A DNA stretch of 64,000 nt from Xanthobacteraceae bacterium (GCA_031291445.1 JARLJA010000065.1:1-64000); one strand, 5' to 3'. Counted from the first letter of the stretch, positions 7,865-17,174 are shown. The notes: generated by a model not told the origin, from the letters alone. Numbers and translations are program-made.

Positions 7865-9607
7865 TTAAACCCGGTAGTAGAGCTTCGGCGACACCTTGGC
7901 ACTTTGCTCGGGAAGCTCCGAGCGAATGCGCCTGACGGCAGCCAGCGTCGCGGAGTCCTCGTCCGCCCCCTGGGGAAAGACGTGATCGCCCTCGATCAGG
8001 GCGGTGAAATTCAGGCGATCGAATGCGGCGAGCAGGTCGGGACGAAGACCGGCGAGCCAGACGGACGTGCCTCGCGAGCGAGCCTCCTTGAGGAAATGCT
8101 CGAGATGCTCCAGGCTGACGACGTCCGGATTGCGGACGCGCTTGAGGCGCAGCAGGATGTGTTTCACCTCCATGCCGTCAGCCTGCTGCTGGATGCGGTG
8201 AAGCATCTTCTCGAGCTCGGGTCCTGCACCGAAAAACAGCTCGCCCTCGAGATCATAAAGCAGGAATCCGCGGTTTGACGGCTCCGACGGCAGTCGCTCC
8301 CGCACCACGTCGTCATCATCCACCACCAGCTCCGCGGCCCTGATCTTGGCGGCGCGGGGAACGAACAGCAGGATCGACAGCGCGACACCGATGATGATGG
8401 CCAGGTCGAGGCCGAAGGCCACGGCCGAGAGGGCCGTGATCAGCACGACGCCGGCATCGACCCGGGAGGCGCGAACGGCGTAGACGAGCCGCCTGACGTC
8501 GACCAGACGCGACGCGGTCAGCAGCAGAAGCGCCGCGAGCGCCGGCTTGGGAACATATCGCGCCAGTGGAGCGAACCCGATCACCGCGACCGCGACGAAC
8601 GCCGCGGTCAGGATGCCCGAAAACCTGGTCGCCGCCCCGGCCTGAAAGTTGATGGCCGACCGGGACAACGAGCCGGACCCCGGCAGGCACTGGAAGAAGC
8701 CCCCCGTGAGATTGGCAAGGCCTTCCGCCAGACACTGCCGGTTGAAGTCGAGCGGCTGGCGCGTCTGATAGGCGATGGATTTTGCAATCGCGAGCGCCTC
8801 CAGAAGGCCCAGAAACGCGATGGCCACGCTGTCCGATGCCAGGTCCATCGCCCAGCTGAGTTTCACTTTCGCAATATGGAAGGACGGCAGGTCGGGCGGC
8901 ACGGCGCCGGCGACGCCGATCGCCGTCCGCCCGTCAGCGCCCGGGACCGTCCAGCCGGCGAGGTAGGCGCCAACGCCGACGATGACGAGGACTGCCAGCA
9001 TGTCGAATTGCGGCCAGCGATATCGCCGAACAAGGTGGCGTAGTGCCACCGCGAGCGCCAGCGTCGCGAGCGTCACCAGTACGGGCTTGACGTCGATGGC
9101 GTCGCCCGTCGTGAGTGTCAGCCACAGGCGATAGAGGATGTGTTGCGCCCCCGTCCCCTTGTCCCGGACCCCCAGCGCGTTGCTGACCTGGCCGATCGCC
9201 AGCAGCAGGGCAGCGGCACTCATGAAGCCGAGGATGACCGATTCCGAGATGTAGCGCGTCAGGTCGCCGAGCCGGAGCACGGCGATCGCGATCTGGATTG
9301 TGCCCACCATCACCGCCAGCAAAAACATCGCTTCCGCGGCCTCGACCCGCTGGTCGGCATCGAAGATCGAGAGCGCGCTGAACACCACCAGCGAGATCGC
9401 GCTGGTCGGACCGTTGATCAGGTGCGACGACGACCCGAAGATCGATGCGACCGCCGTGACGACGATCGCCGAGTACAGGCCGTAGCGGGGGTCGACCCCT
9501 GCCAGCAGCGCATAGGCCATGCCCTGCGGCAATGAGATCGCGGCGACCGTCAGGCCTGCGATGACGTCGCGCCTCAATGCATTCCGGCCATAGTCGATCA
9601 TGTGCAT
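7865..9607 (-). CDS. SulP-family anion permease with STAS domain (probable sulfate transporter)
   Basis: 580 aa. The N-terminal two thirds are hydrophobic, with the SulP signature ISLPQGMAYALLAGVDPRYG near residue 30 and the ING(P)TSAIS segment after it; a cytoplasmic STAS domain occupies roughly residues 430-570 (GFLLYDLEGELFFGAG onward). SulP proteins move sulfate, bicarbonate or other anions across the inner membrane. The ATG at 9607 shares its A with the TGA of the upstream sulfate-binding-protein gene (TGATG), so translation is coupled. That coupling to a periplasmic sulfate-binding protein argues for sulfate as substrate, although such binding proteins normally serve ABC permeases. Confidence 0.88.
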   Translation of the reverse strand: MHMIDYGRNALRRDVIAGLTVAAISLPQGMAYALLAGVDPRYGLYSAIVVTAVASIFGSSSHLINGPTSAISLVVFSALSIFDADQRVEAAEAMFLLAVMVGTIQIAIAVLRLGDLTRYISESVILGFMSAAALLLAIGQVSNALGVRDKGTGAQHILYRLWLTLTTGDAIDVKPVLVTLATLALAVALRHLVRRYRWPQFDMLAVLVIVGVGAYLAGWTVPGADGRTAIGVAGAVPPDLPSFHIAKVKLSWAMDLASDSVAIAFLGLLEALAIAKSIAYQTRQPLDFNRQCLAEGLANLTGGFFQCLPGSGSLSRSAINFQAGAATRFSGILTAAFVAVAVIGFAPLARYVPKPALAALLLLTASRLVDVRRLVYAVRASRVDAGVVLITALSAVAFGLDLAIIIGVALSILLFVPRAAKIRAAELVVDDDDVVRERLPSEPSNRGFLLYDLEGELFFGAGPELEKMLHRIQQQADGMEVKHILLRLKRVRNPDVVSLEHLEHFLKEARSRGTSVWLAGLRPDLLAAFDRLNFTALIEGDHVFPQGADEDSATLAAVRRIRSELPEQSAKVSPKLYYRV

Positions 9608-10638
9608 CACTTGTTCCGAAGCGCAAATGCCGCTTCGACGATGCCATCCCGGGCGAAGAACCTGTCGTAGGCATCGGTCCAGTCCCGCGCAATCGCGGTG
9701 ACCGGGACCAGCGTGATCGGCGGAAACTCGACGCCGGCCTGGCGTGCGGCTTCAGGCCTGTAGGGCCGATAGCCCCGCCGCGCAATCGTCTCCTGCCCGG
9801 CATCGCTGAAGAGGAACGACACGTAGGCACGTGCATCGTCCAGGCTGGCCTTGCGCACCTTGTCGCTGTCGATCCAGGCGACGCTCGGTTCGGCCAGAAT
9901 GCTGACCGGCGGATAGACGATGTCGAGCTTTCCTCCGGATTCCGCAGCCTCGCGTATCGCCTCGTTCTCCCAGGTGAGATGAACGTCGCCGCTCTCCAGG
10001 TTCGCAAAGCGCAGAGCAGCGCCGCGTGCGCCCTCGTCGAATACCGGCACCTGCCGGAACAGCGTCCGCAGGAAGTTGACCGCGTCGTCCTCCGAACCGC
10101 CCCGTGTCGTCGTCGCGGCCCACGCCGCAAGCGCTGCGAGCTTGCCGTTTCCCGAGGTCCGGGGATCCGGCATGATGACCTCGAGCCCGGGCGCCAGCAG
10201 GTCCGGCCAGTCCCTGATCCGGTGCGGGTTGCCGTGCCGGACGACGAACACGATCGTGGACGTATAGGGCACGGCGTGGTTCGGAAGCCGATCCGCCCAG
10301 TCCGGTGCGACAAGCCCTCGCTTGCGCAAGGCGTCGACATCCGGCGCCAGCCCGAGTGTTGCGACATCGGCCGGCTGCTCGCCATCGACGACTCGTCGCG
10401 CCTGGCGCGTCGAGCCCCCATGTGACTGCACAATGACGAGATGCCGGCCGCTCTCCTTCTCGTAGAACGCGACAAATTGCGGATTGATCGCCTGATAGAG
10501 TTCGCGAGTCGGATCGTAGGAGACGTTGACGATCTGATATCCGTTCCCGGCCGGAAGATTGCTCGCCACGATGGCAGACAGTCCGGCACCCGCCGCCAGC
10601 ACGGCTCCGATATTCAGCCATCCCTGAAAACGCGCCAC
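9607..10638 (-). CDS. sbp: Periplasmic sulfate/thiosulfate-binding protein (Sbp/CysP type)
   Basis: 343 aa from GTG 10638, which has GGAG 6 nt upstream; the frame continues upstream but with non-conserved Arg-rich sequence. A single N-terminal hydrophobic segment (LNIGAVLAAGAGLSAIVAS) serves as signal or anchor. Family landmarks: NVSYDPTRELYQAIN near residue 45, VVQSHGGSTRQARRVVDG, the MPDPRTSGNGKLAAL loop and FLFSDAGQETIARRGYRPYR at the C-terminus, all typical of sulfate-binding proteins of the CysTWA ABC system. No cysT, cysW or cysA lies here; instead the stop codon overlaps the start of a SulP permease gene. It diverges from the serine acetyltransferase gene. Confidence 0.9.
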   Translation of the reverse strand: MARFQGWLNIGAVLAAGAGLSAIVASNLPAGNGYQIVNVSYDPTRELYQAINPQFVAFYEKESGRHLVIVQSHGGSTRQARRVVDGEQPADVATLGLAPDVDALRKRGLVAPDWADRLPNHAVPYTSTIVFVVRHGNPHRIRDWPDLLAPGLEVIMPDPRTSGNGKLAALAAWAATTTRGGSEDDAVNFLRTLFRQVPVFDEGARGAALRFANLESGDVHLTWENEAIREAAESGGKLDIVYPPVSILAEPSVAWIDSDKVRKASLDDARAYVSFLFSDAGQETIARRGYRPYRPEAARQAGVEFPPITLVPVTAIARDWTDAYDRFFARDGIVEAAFALRNK

Positions 10639-11093
10639 GTGTTTCTCCGAGGTGAACGCCGCACCTTCTCTGCACGGCTCGCGACGGCGATACGCCGCCC
10701 TCTCCGCGCGCCGAGCCCTCGACACAGCCGCTCCTGCCGGCTCTGTCGTGCAAGAACTAAGTCGTGCGCAATTTCAGGTCCATCTCAAAATATGCGGCGC
10801 ACGTAGACGAATGCTGTCGAAGGGACGACATCGGGCGGAAGACCCGCCGTCGCTGCCACCCGACATCGATTGGCCGCGCGAGAATGATTTCGCCAGATGA
10901 AGGCGTTCTGGATACTTTTGATCTTCCAGAAGGCCGGACGGCAGCACAGGCATTCTTGTGCGTCGCGTCGCGATCCCATCGCAGCATGGCAATCCGCCTC
11001 GTTGCAACGGACAGTTGACCATTCGCAATATGCCAAGCAAGCTCTCACTTGAGCACATCTCACTGACGGAGCTTTCGGCGCTCCGCGTGAACG
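10639..11093. other. Divergent intergenic region, sbp / epsC
   Basis: 455 bp between two divergent sulfur genes. It must hold both promoters. I see no convincing gene: the short open frames have no ribosome site and no recognisable sequence. I could not identify a CysB-like or other operator by eye. Confidence 0.5.
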
Positions 11094-12074
11094 GTGGAAA
11101 CGGCTGTCGTGTCGATCGATTATCTCAGCGATGCATCCGCAGCACAGGCGCACGGCACCTCATCAGAGCCGGGATGGCGCCTCGACGAGATCGTCGCCGA
11201 GTTGCGGGCCTCCCGCGAGATCACCCACAGCATCCGCCATGACGGGCCGGCACGGCGACCGCCGTCGCGGGAGGCGCTGGAGCGGATCCTGAACGGCCTC
11301 GTCGAGACGCTGTTTCCGCGTCATTACGGTCGCTACGACCTCGACTCCGAGAACATCGACTACTTCGTCGGCAGCACCTTGAGCGCGGCGCTCAACGCGC
11401 TCCAGGAGCAGATCCATCGTGGCGCGTTGTTCGTCTCCGATGAAGTGCCCACATCGGATACCTTGCACGCCGCGAGCGAACTCACCCGTCACTTCGCCGC
11501 CGCTCTTCCCTGGCTGCGGGGCGTCCTGGTCAGTGACCTGCGCGCAGCATATGTGGGCGACCCGGCGGCGAATAATTTTCCGGAGATCCTGATCGGCTAT
11601 CCCGGGATGACCGCGATCATCCATCATCGGCTGGCCCACGTGCTGCACCAGCACGGCGCGCGGCTGGTGGCGCGCATGATGGCCGAGATTGCCCATTCGC
11701 GAACCGGCATCGACATCCACCCGGGCGCGACGATCGGCCCGAGTTTCTTCATTGATCACGGAACCGGCGTCGTCATCGGTGAGACCGCCATCATCGGCGA
11801 GCGGGTCCGTATCTACCAGGCGGTGACGCTTGGCGCGCGCCACTTCCCCACCGATGACAACGGCGCGCTGATCAAGGGCAACGCCCGCCATCCGATCATC
11901 GAGGACGACGTCATCATTTATGCCGGCGCCACCATCCTGGGACGCATCACCGTTGGTCACAACTCGACCATCGGCGGGAATGTCTGGCTGACCGATGACG
12001 TGCCGCCAAACAGTTTCGTCACCCAGGCCAGCATCAAGAGCAAGCCGGCGACGCCGGCAGCGGCCGCCCCTTGA
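11094..12074 (+). CDS. epsC: Serine O-acetyltransferase, EpsC type
   Basis: 326 aa from GTG 11094; a GTG at 11109 is an alternative and neither has a strong ribosome site. Acetylates L-serine with acetyl-CoA to O-acetylserine, the carbon skeleton for cysteine. The N-terminal 190 residues are helical. The C-terminal left-handed beta-helix shows hexapeptide repeats (GIDIHPGATIGPSFFIDHG, then GVVIGETAIIGERV) with the catalytic His of FIDHGTG, and AGATILGRITVGHNSTIGGN near the end. The longer N-terminal domain distinguishes it from short CysE forms. It is divergent from the sulfate uptake pair, so sulfate entry and its cysteine acceptor are made side by side. Confidence 0.9.
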   Translation: METAVVSIDYLSDASAAQAHGTSSEPGWRLDEIVAELRASREITHSIRHDGPARRPPSREALERILNGLVETLFPRHYGRYDLDSENIDYFVGSTLSAALNALQEQIHRGALFVSDEVPTSDTLHAASELTRHFAAALPWLRGVLVSDLRAAYVGDPAANNFPEILIGYPGMTAIIHHRLAHVLHQHGARLVARMMAEIAHSRTGIDIHPGATIGPSFFIDHGTGVVIGETAIIGERVRIYQAVTLGARHFPTDDNGALIKGNARHPIIEDDVIIYAGATILGRITVGHNSTIGGNVWLTDDVPPNSFVTQASIKSKPATPAAAAP

Positions 12075-12112
12075 CCTCCCGGCCAGGTATGTCCGCCGGC
12101 AGCCGGATTGGA

Positions 12113-13369
12113 TCAATTGACCGAGAACGGCAGCTGGTAGGGCCGACCGTAGGGGACGCCCTCGCGCACCGTCTGCACCGCCTTGAGATAGGCCTTGCCC
12201 GTGCGCGGATTGTTGGAGGTATCCAGCAGTTGCACAGGTCCCTCGACGAGTTCGAGGATGGAAACATCCCCGGGCGCGCCGACCTGCAGCGTCCCGAGTT
12301 TAGGAACCTTGCCGATGATCGCCGCAGGCTTGACGGTCGCCGCCGCGATCACGTCTTCGAGCGAGAAGCCGAGGGCCAAAAACTTGCTCAACACCCACGG
12401 CAGATATGGCTGGCTCGGCGTGTTGGCCGCGACCACATGAACGTCGCTCGAGATCGTATCGAAAGTGAGCCCCTGCTGGATGGCGGCCTCGGCGATATCG
12501 AAATTGAAGCTGCCTGCGCCGTGACCCACGTCGATCAGGACGCCGCGCCTCTTGGCTTCGAGCAGGGCCGGCAGGACCTTGCCGTTCTGCACGGTGTTGT
12601 TGCCGAGGCTGCTGTAGGGATGGGTGAGGATGTCTCCGGGCCGCAGCAGATCGACCAGCACCTGTAGATCGCCGGGGGCGTCGCCGATATGGCACATGAC
12701 CCGCCCCTTGGTGCCGGACAACTCCACGGCGGCAATCGCCCGCTTCAGCGGCTCGATGCCGTTATCGCCGACGAGTGCCAGCGTCTCGCGGACCTTCGCG
12801 CCGAGCACGATGTCCTGGTTTTCAGCGATCGCACGGGCAGTAGCCTCCGCGTCGGCATATTTGATGTTGACGGTCTCGCCGACGGGGAAGCCGGCAAGGC
12901 CGATGACGGCGATGTTGACGAAGGCAAACACGCGGCTGCGGGACTGCGCGGCGACCACGCGCTTGAACGCCGAGAAATTGTTCGCGCCGGCGTCCCCGGC
13001 GCTGACATAGGTCGTGGTCCCGGAAAACGGCACGAGTTCATCCGGCGGGATGCCGATGGCGGAGCCGTAGGGAAAGATATGCGCGTGCAGATCGATCAGG
13101 CCGGGGGTCACCAGTTTTCCCCGCGCGTCGATCGAGCGCTTCGCCAGCGCCGAGTCGATATTTGCCTCGACTGCGGCAATTTGGCCGAAGCGAATTCCAA
13201 CGTCACGGGCTCCACGGAGCTTCTGGCTTGGATCGATGACCTCGCCGCCACGGATCACGAGGTCGTAGGGCTGTGGCGCATCGCCGAAGGCGGGCCATCC
13301 TCCGCCGACCGCAGCGCCGGCCAACGCGGTCGCTCCCGCCAGAACACTGCGACGTGTCGGTTTTCCCAT
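12113..13369 (-). CDS. Tat-exported amidohydrolase/deacetylase-family metallohydrolase
   Basis: 418 aa from ATG 13369 (GGGGAG 4 nt upstream). The N-terminus carries a twin-arginine signal (KPTRRSVLAGATALAGAA), predicting export of the folded, metal-loaded enzyme to the periplasm. The body is an amidohydrolase TIM barrel: PYDLVIRGGEVIDPSQ at the start of the mature protein, the metal pair in GLIDLHAHIFPYG, further ligand candidates in CHIGDAPGD and DVGHGAGSFNF, and the catalytic Asp in ISSDVHVV. Substrate is unknown; relatives are annotated as dihydroorotase-like or D-aminoacylase-like deacetylases. The upstream gene, 153 bp away on the same strand, is an ABC-type binding protein. Confidence 0.83.
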   Translation of the reverse strand: MGKPTRRSVLAGATALAGAAVGGGWPAFGDAPQPYDLVIRGGEVIDPSQKLRGARDVGIRFGQIAAVEANIDSALAKRSIDARGKLVTPGLIDLHAHIFPYGSAIGIPPDELVPFSGTTTYVSAGDAGANNFSAFKRVVAAQSRSRVFAFVNIAVIGLAGFPVGETVNIKYADAEATARAIAENQDIVLGAKVRETLALVGDNGIEPLKRAIAAVELSGTKGRVMCHIGDAPGDLQVLVDLLRPGDILTHPYSSLGNNTVQNGKVLPALLEAKRRGVLIDVGHGAGSFNFDIAEAAIQQGLTFDTISSDVHVVAANTPSQPYLPWVLSKFLALGFSLEDVIAAATVKPAAIIGKVPKLGTLQVGAPGDVSILELVEGPVQLLDTSNNPRTGKAYLKAVQTVREGVPYGRPYQLPFSVN

Positions 13370-13522
13370 GCCACTCCCCATTTCCAGCAATCGGCCGTAA
13401 ATCGGCCACGCGGGTATAGCTTCTTCAGGATGGATTTTCTTGCCGTTGATCGCGCACAAGCGATGGGTTTCTCACGCTATTCGGGCCTCGCGGAAAATGA
13501 AGCTCCCGGCCGTACCGCGGCG

Positions 13523-14494
13523 CTAACGCGGCGTCCATATCTTGACGTCGGTCGCGTCGACCTTCAGCGGAATGAGGCCTTCGGTGAAGAACGCATCGGC
13601 AATCCGCTGCTGCTCCCCGAGACCCGCAGGACTGACGGCACCGATCCGGTAGGAGCGGTGGCTGTTGGCCTCGGCGATGGTGTCGGCATCGATGCCCCAG
13701 ACACCGGCCAGCAGGCGCGCGGCGTCCTGCGGATGGTCCTTCACCCAGGCTCCGGTCTCTTTGAGCTTGGCGAAGACGACGGCAAGCTCGTCGCCATTGG
13801 CTTCGGCATAGGCGGCCGACGCAAGGTAATAGCGCTTGTAGCTCGCGAGGCCATCGCCACCGTCGGACAGCACGCGTGCGCCGGTCTGACGGCGCACGCT
13901 GGTGAGGAACGGATCCCATGCGGCCCAGGCATCGACCTTGCCGCCGACAAACGCCGCACGACCGTCCGCCGGCGACAGATAAGCCGGCGAGATATCCCTG
14001 AACGTCAGGCCGCCCCTGGCCAGCGCCGCGAGCACCAGGAAATGGCTGCCGGCACCCTTGGTGACGGCAACCTTCTTGCCCTTCAGGTCAGCGATGGTCC
14101 GGATACCGGAATCGGACGGAACAACGATGGCCTGCGCAAGGGGGGACGCCGCCTCCTCCGCGACGTAGGCGAGCCTGGCCCCTGCGGCCTGAGCGAACAG
14201 AGGCACCGTATCGGCAACGTCGGCGCTGAAATCGACGCTTCCCGTATTGACGGCTTCGAGCAGCGGCATCCCGCTGGTGAACTCGTGCCAGCTTACGTTG
14301 ACGCCGCGAGGGCGAAGCGCCTTCTCGAGTTCGCCATTCGCCTGCAGAACGACCGCCAGCGTCGATGATTTCTGATAGCCGATGCGAAGGATCCTGTTGG
14401 TCGCGCCAGGCGCCTGCGCGAAAGCCGAGCCGGCGCAACCGAGCAAGACCACCGCCAGCGCCGCCAGCCGCACAATCCCGCTTGCGCTCCACAT
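13523..14494 (-). CDS. Aliphatic-sulfonate-type ABC substrate-binding protein (SsuA-like)
   Basis: 323 aa from ATG 14494, 25 bp after the stop of the upstream oxygenase gene; further in-frame ATGs (14530) would overlap it. A signal peptide ends in CAGSAFA-QA. The mature part begins ILRIGYQKSSTLAVVL, then SWHEFTSGMPLLEAVNTGSVDF and VAVTKGAGSHFLVLAAL, the pattern of SsuA/TauA periplasmic proteins that bind sulfonates. No cognate permease or ATPase gene is adjacent, so it either borrows components from elsewhere or uses the NitT/TauT system at 34434-37207 (speculative). The CmcJ-like oxygenase next to it hints at an oxygenase-dependent use of the ligand. Confidence 0.85.
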   Translation of the reverse strand: MWSASGIVRLAALAVVLLGCAGSAFAQAPGATNRILRIGYQKSSTLAVVLQANGELEKALRPRGVNVSWHEFTSGMPLLEAVNTGSVDFSADVADTVPLFAQAAGARLAYVAEEAASPLAQAIVVPSDSGIRTIADLKGKKVAVTKGAGSHFLVLAALARGGLTFRDISPAYLSPADGRAAFVGGKVDAWAAWDPFLTSVRRQTGARVLSDGGDGLASYKRYYLASAAYAEANGDELAVVFAKLKETGAWVKDHPQDAARLLAGVWGIDADTIAEANSHRSYRIGAVSPAGLGEQQRIADAFFTEGLIPLKVDATDVKIWTPR

Positions 14495-14519
14495 GACCCC
14501 AGCCCGCAGCCGGCCGCCG

Positions 14520-15377
14520 TCAGTCCGCATGGCCGTCAAAATGAAATACCAGGGTTCGCAATTCGATGCTTTCGCGCGGAGGCGCGTCGACCGGCGTGGT
14601 CGGATCCGTGAACGCGGTGTGCGGTCCGAACCGGGTTCGCCCGTCGGTCGCTGAATCGTAGCACTTCAGCAGAAGGACTTCGTCAACGTCCATGTCCGGG
14701 GCATAGAACCAGCGATGCGTGGGATTGAAGGTGACCGCGTAGATTTCGCCGCGACGATTCGGGTAGATCAGGTCGGAGGCCACCAGATCGTCGGGCGCGA
14801 CCGTCGTCGCGTCGCACATGGCGAGCGGCGCATCCCGCAACGGACCCCGGATCGGGCGCCACAGATTGATGACCTGCACTCGCCCCTTCAACAGCCGGTC
14901 GGCCTCGTCGGGGAGATGTTCCCGCACGCGGTTGCGGCCGGAGGCATCGGTCTGATCGACATGGACCCGCGTCGCCGGCTGGCGCGGGCCCACGCCGCGC
15001 ACGTCGGCGCTGCCCGGAATTCGTTTGCGAACGGTGTGATCGAAGATGAAGACCCGATCTGCCTTCAGGGTCGTGCGGAGGAACGCCTCCGCTTCGGGAT
15101 AGTAGACCCGCGCGATCTCCTCATCGTCGGCGAAATCCCGCACCGCGGTTTTGTGACGCGCCAGAACGAACCCCTGCCGGTCGAGTGACAGACCGTCGAC
15201 AATCGGGCGAACATCGAAAATGGGAACGAGATGCGGCTGCGACGTCAGCGTCGATTGCGGCTCCCCCGGCGGCGGCGCAAAGGCATATGTCCGCGGCTTC
15301 TCCGTGGTGGGGGCGAGATAGTTCAACTCGGCCTGGACGAACGGCAGCGATTTCACGTTCTTGTCGACAATGCCCAT
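14520..15377 (-). CDS. CmcJ/NvfI-family oxidoreductase (Fe(II)/2-oxoglutarate-like oxygenase)
   Basis: 285 aa from ATG 15377 (AGGTG 6 nt upstream, preferred to GTG 15386). Landmarks are NYLAPTTEKPRTYAFAPPPG at the start, DHTVRKRIPG, then RVHVDQTDASG, where His and Asp form a likely HxD iron-binding facial pair, INLWRPI, and FGPHTAFTDPTT with a candidate distal His plus Arg side chains. This family includes CmcJ (cephem 7-alpha methoxylation) and fungal NvfI oxygenases; bacterial members are mostly uncharacterised. The next gene, 25 bp downstream, is an SsuA-like binding protein, so the two probably form an operon acting on the same imported compound. Confidence 0.8.
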   Translation of the reverse strand: MGIVDKNVKSLPFVQAELNYLAPTTEKPRTYAFAPPPGEPQSTLTSQPHLVPIFDVRPIVDGLSLDRQGFVLARHKTAVRDFADDEEIARVYYPEAEAFLRTTLKADRVFIFDHTVRKRIPGSADVRGVGPRQPATRVHVDQTDASGRNRVREHLPDEADRLLKGRVQVINLWRPIRGPLRDAPLAMCDATTVAPDDLVASDLIYPNRRGEIYAVTFNPTHRWFYAPDMDVDEVLLLKCYDSATDGRTRFGPHTAFTDPTTPVDAPPRESIELRTLVFHFDGHAD

Positions 15378-15653
15378 GGCGGTCACCTGTTCGCGCGCTT
15401 GACGACGAGCGCCTGCACAGCCCGACCGCGCTCATTTCCGGTCGAGCCGTTCCAAACTGCATACGGTAGCAGATGCTATTTCGGAACGCCGGCGCAATAG
15501 GCCAGCGCAAATTGCAACGATGTAGCAACATCGCGGACCCGCGCAAAAACTTCTTCTCTGAATACCAGCGCAGGTGGAAAGGATCTTGCTTCGAGCGGAA
15601 CTCTGGCGCGGAGCTTGCGGGCGTCCGCCATGACTCGGCTCAAATCTGGCAGC

Positions 15654-17159
15654 TCAGCCGTGAAGCTCGCGGACCTTGACGCGATCGGTCGCGCCGTCGC
15701 CGCGCTTCGGCAGGTCGTCGACGATCACGAGATGCTTCGGCCGCTTGTAGCGGGCGATGCGTCCCGCCACGAAGTCGATGATCTCCTGGCCGCTGGCGGT
15801 GCCACCCTGTTGCAGCACGCAGACCGCCTTGACCGCCTCGCCCCACTCCTTGTCCGGAATGCCGAACACCACCGCGTCCGCGACGGCCGGATGCGCTTTC
15901 AGGGCAGCTTCGACCTCGGCCGGATAGACGTTCTCGCCACCCGGCTTGATCAGCTCCTTGGCGGCGCTGCGGCCCTTGTACCAGAGGTAACCGTCGGCAT
16001 CGAACGCGCCGGTGTCGCCGGTGTGGTGCCAGCCATTGCGAAAGGTTGCGGCGGTGTCGTCGGGGCGATTCCAGTACTGCTCGAACACGCCCGGGCCGCG
16101 CACCACGATTTCCCCGACTTCGCCGGTCGCAACCGGCCGGTCGGCCTCGTCGACCACGGCCACGGTGCTCAGCAGCATCGGCCGTCCCGCCGATCCGGGC
16201 CGCTCGCGGAACGGCGCCATGGTGACGAAGCCCGAAGTCTCGGTCTGCCCGAAGGCGACGCAGAAGCGCGCGGCCGGACACAGCGCCTCGAACCGTGCGA
16301 TGGTCTCCGGCGTATCGAGCCCGGTGACTGTTCTCAGGCTGGCGAGCGGCACGCCGTCCCCGGCGGCATCCAGCAGCGTGCCGAGCATCGGCGCGAAGCC
16401 GGCGAACACCGTCGCCTGTTCGGCGGCGATCGCCCGCGCCGCCTGCGCGGGATCGAAGCGCGGAACGACCACGCTGGCGCCGCCGGCATACAGCATCGAG
16501 AGCAGGAGGTTGAGGCCGGCGACGTGGAACAGCGGCAGCGCCAGGTAGCCGACATCCCTCTCGGTCAGCGACCAGCCGGCAACCGCCTGGAGCGCGTTGG
16601 CGAGCAGCCCCGCCTGCGACAGCACAGCGCCGCGCGGACGCCCTCCGACCGCCGCGGTGTGAATCATGGCGAACGGCCCGGCCTCGCCATGCGGCGCCGG
16701 CGCATCCCCCGCCGCGCCGACCAGTTCCGCGAGCGGCTCGAACGGCGCGGCGCCGCCGTCGATGCCGATGAAGCGGCCGACGCCGGCGAATTCCGGCCGC
16801 GCGGCGCGGAACACGTCCTGGTTGGCCTGGTCGGCGATCACGAGTTTCGGCGCCGCGTCGCCGACGATATAGGCGATCTCCTCGGCGCTCAGCCGCCAGT
16901 TGACCGGCGTCAGGATGGCGCCGAGCCACGCGGCGGCACCATACAGGGCGACGAAGTCCGCGTTGTTGTTCGACAACACGACGATGCGGTCGCCGGCGCC
17001 GATCCCGAGCCCGGCCAGCGCCGCGGCCAGCCGCTCGACGTCCATTGCATAGTCCGCGTGGGTGATCCGGCGCGCGCCGAACACGAACGCGGTGCGGTCG
17101 CCATGGAGCGCCGCATTGCGACGGACGACATCGATCAAGGTGACGGAGCGCAAGCCCAT
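15654..17159 (-). CDS. Acyl-CoA synthetase/ligase (ANL superfamily) with altered active-site motifs
   Basis: 501 aa from ATG 17159, with GGAGGAG 5 nt upstream. Overall layout is that of an acyl-CoA ligase: GDRIVVLSNNNADFVALYGAA early, CVAFGQTETSGFV in the middle, NGWHHTGDTGAFDADGYL and RSAAKELIKPGGENVYPAEV late. Two catalytic motifs are odd: the phosphate loop reads HTAAVGGRPRGA where TSGTTGxPKG is usual, and the C-terminal lysine motif reads LPKRGDGATDRVKVRE, apparently with Ala at the catalytic Lys position. It is the last gene of the atu operon, 15 bp after atuC, so it should act on citronellic or geranic acid or a downstream acid, if it is still a ligase. Confidence 0.85.
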   Translation of the reverse strand: MGLRSVTLIDVVRRNAALHGDRTAFVFGARRITHADYAMDVERLAAALAGLGIGAGDRIVVLSNNNADFVALYGAAAWLGAILTPVNWRLSAEEIAYIVGDAAPKLVIADQANQDVFRAARPEFAGVGRFIGIDGGAAPFEPLAELVGAAGDAPAPHGEAGPFAMIHTAAVGGRPRGAVLSQAGLLANALQAVAGWSLTERDVGYLALPLFHVAGLNLLLSMLYAGGASVVVPRFDPAQAARAIAAEQATVFAGFAPMLGTLLDAAGDGVPLASLRTVTGLDTPETIARFEALCPAARFCVAFGQTETSGFVTMAPFRERPGSAGRPMLLSTVAVVDEADRPVATGEVGEIVVRGPGVFEQYWNRPDDTAATFRNGWHHTGDTGAFDADGYLWYKGRSAAKELIKPGGENVYPAEVEAALKAHPAVADAVVFGIPDKEWGEAVKAVCVLQQGGTASGQEIIDFVAGRIARYKRPKHLVIVDDLPKRGDGATDRVKVRELHG

Positions 17160-17174
17160 CCGATCTCCTCCCAG

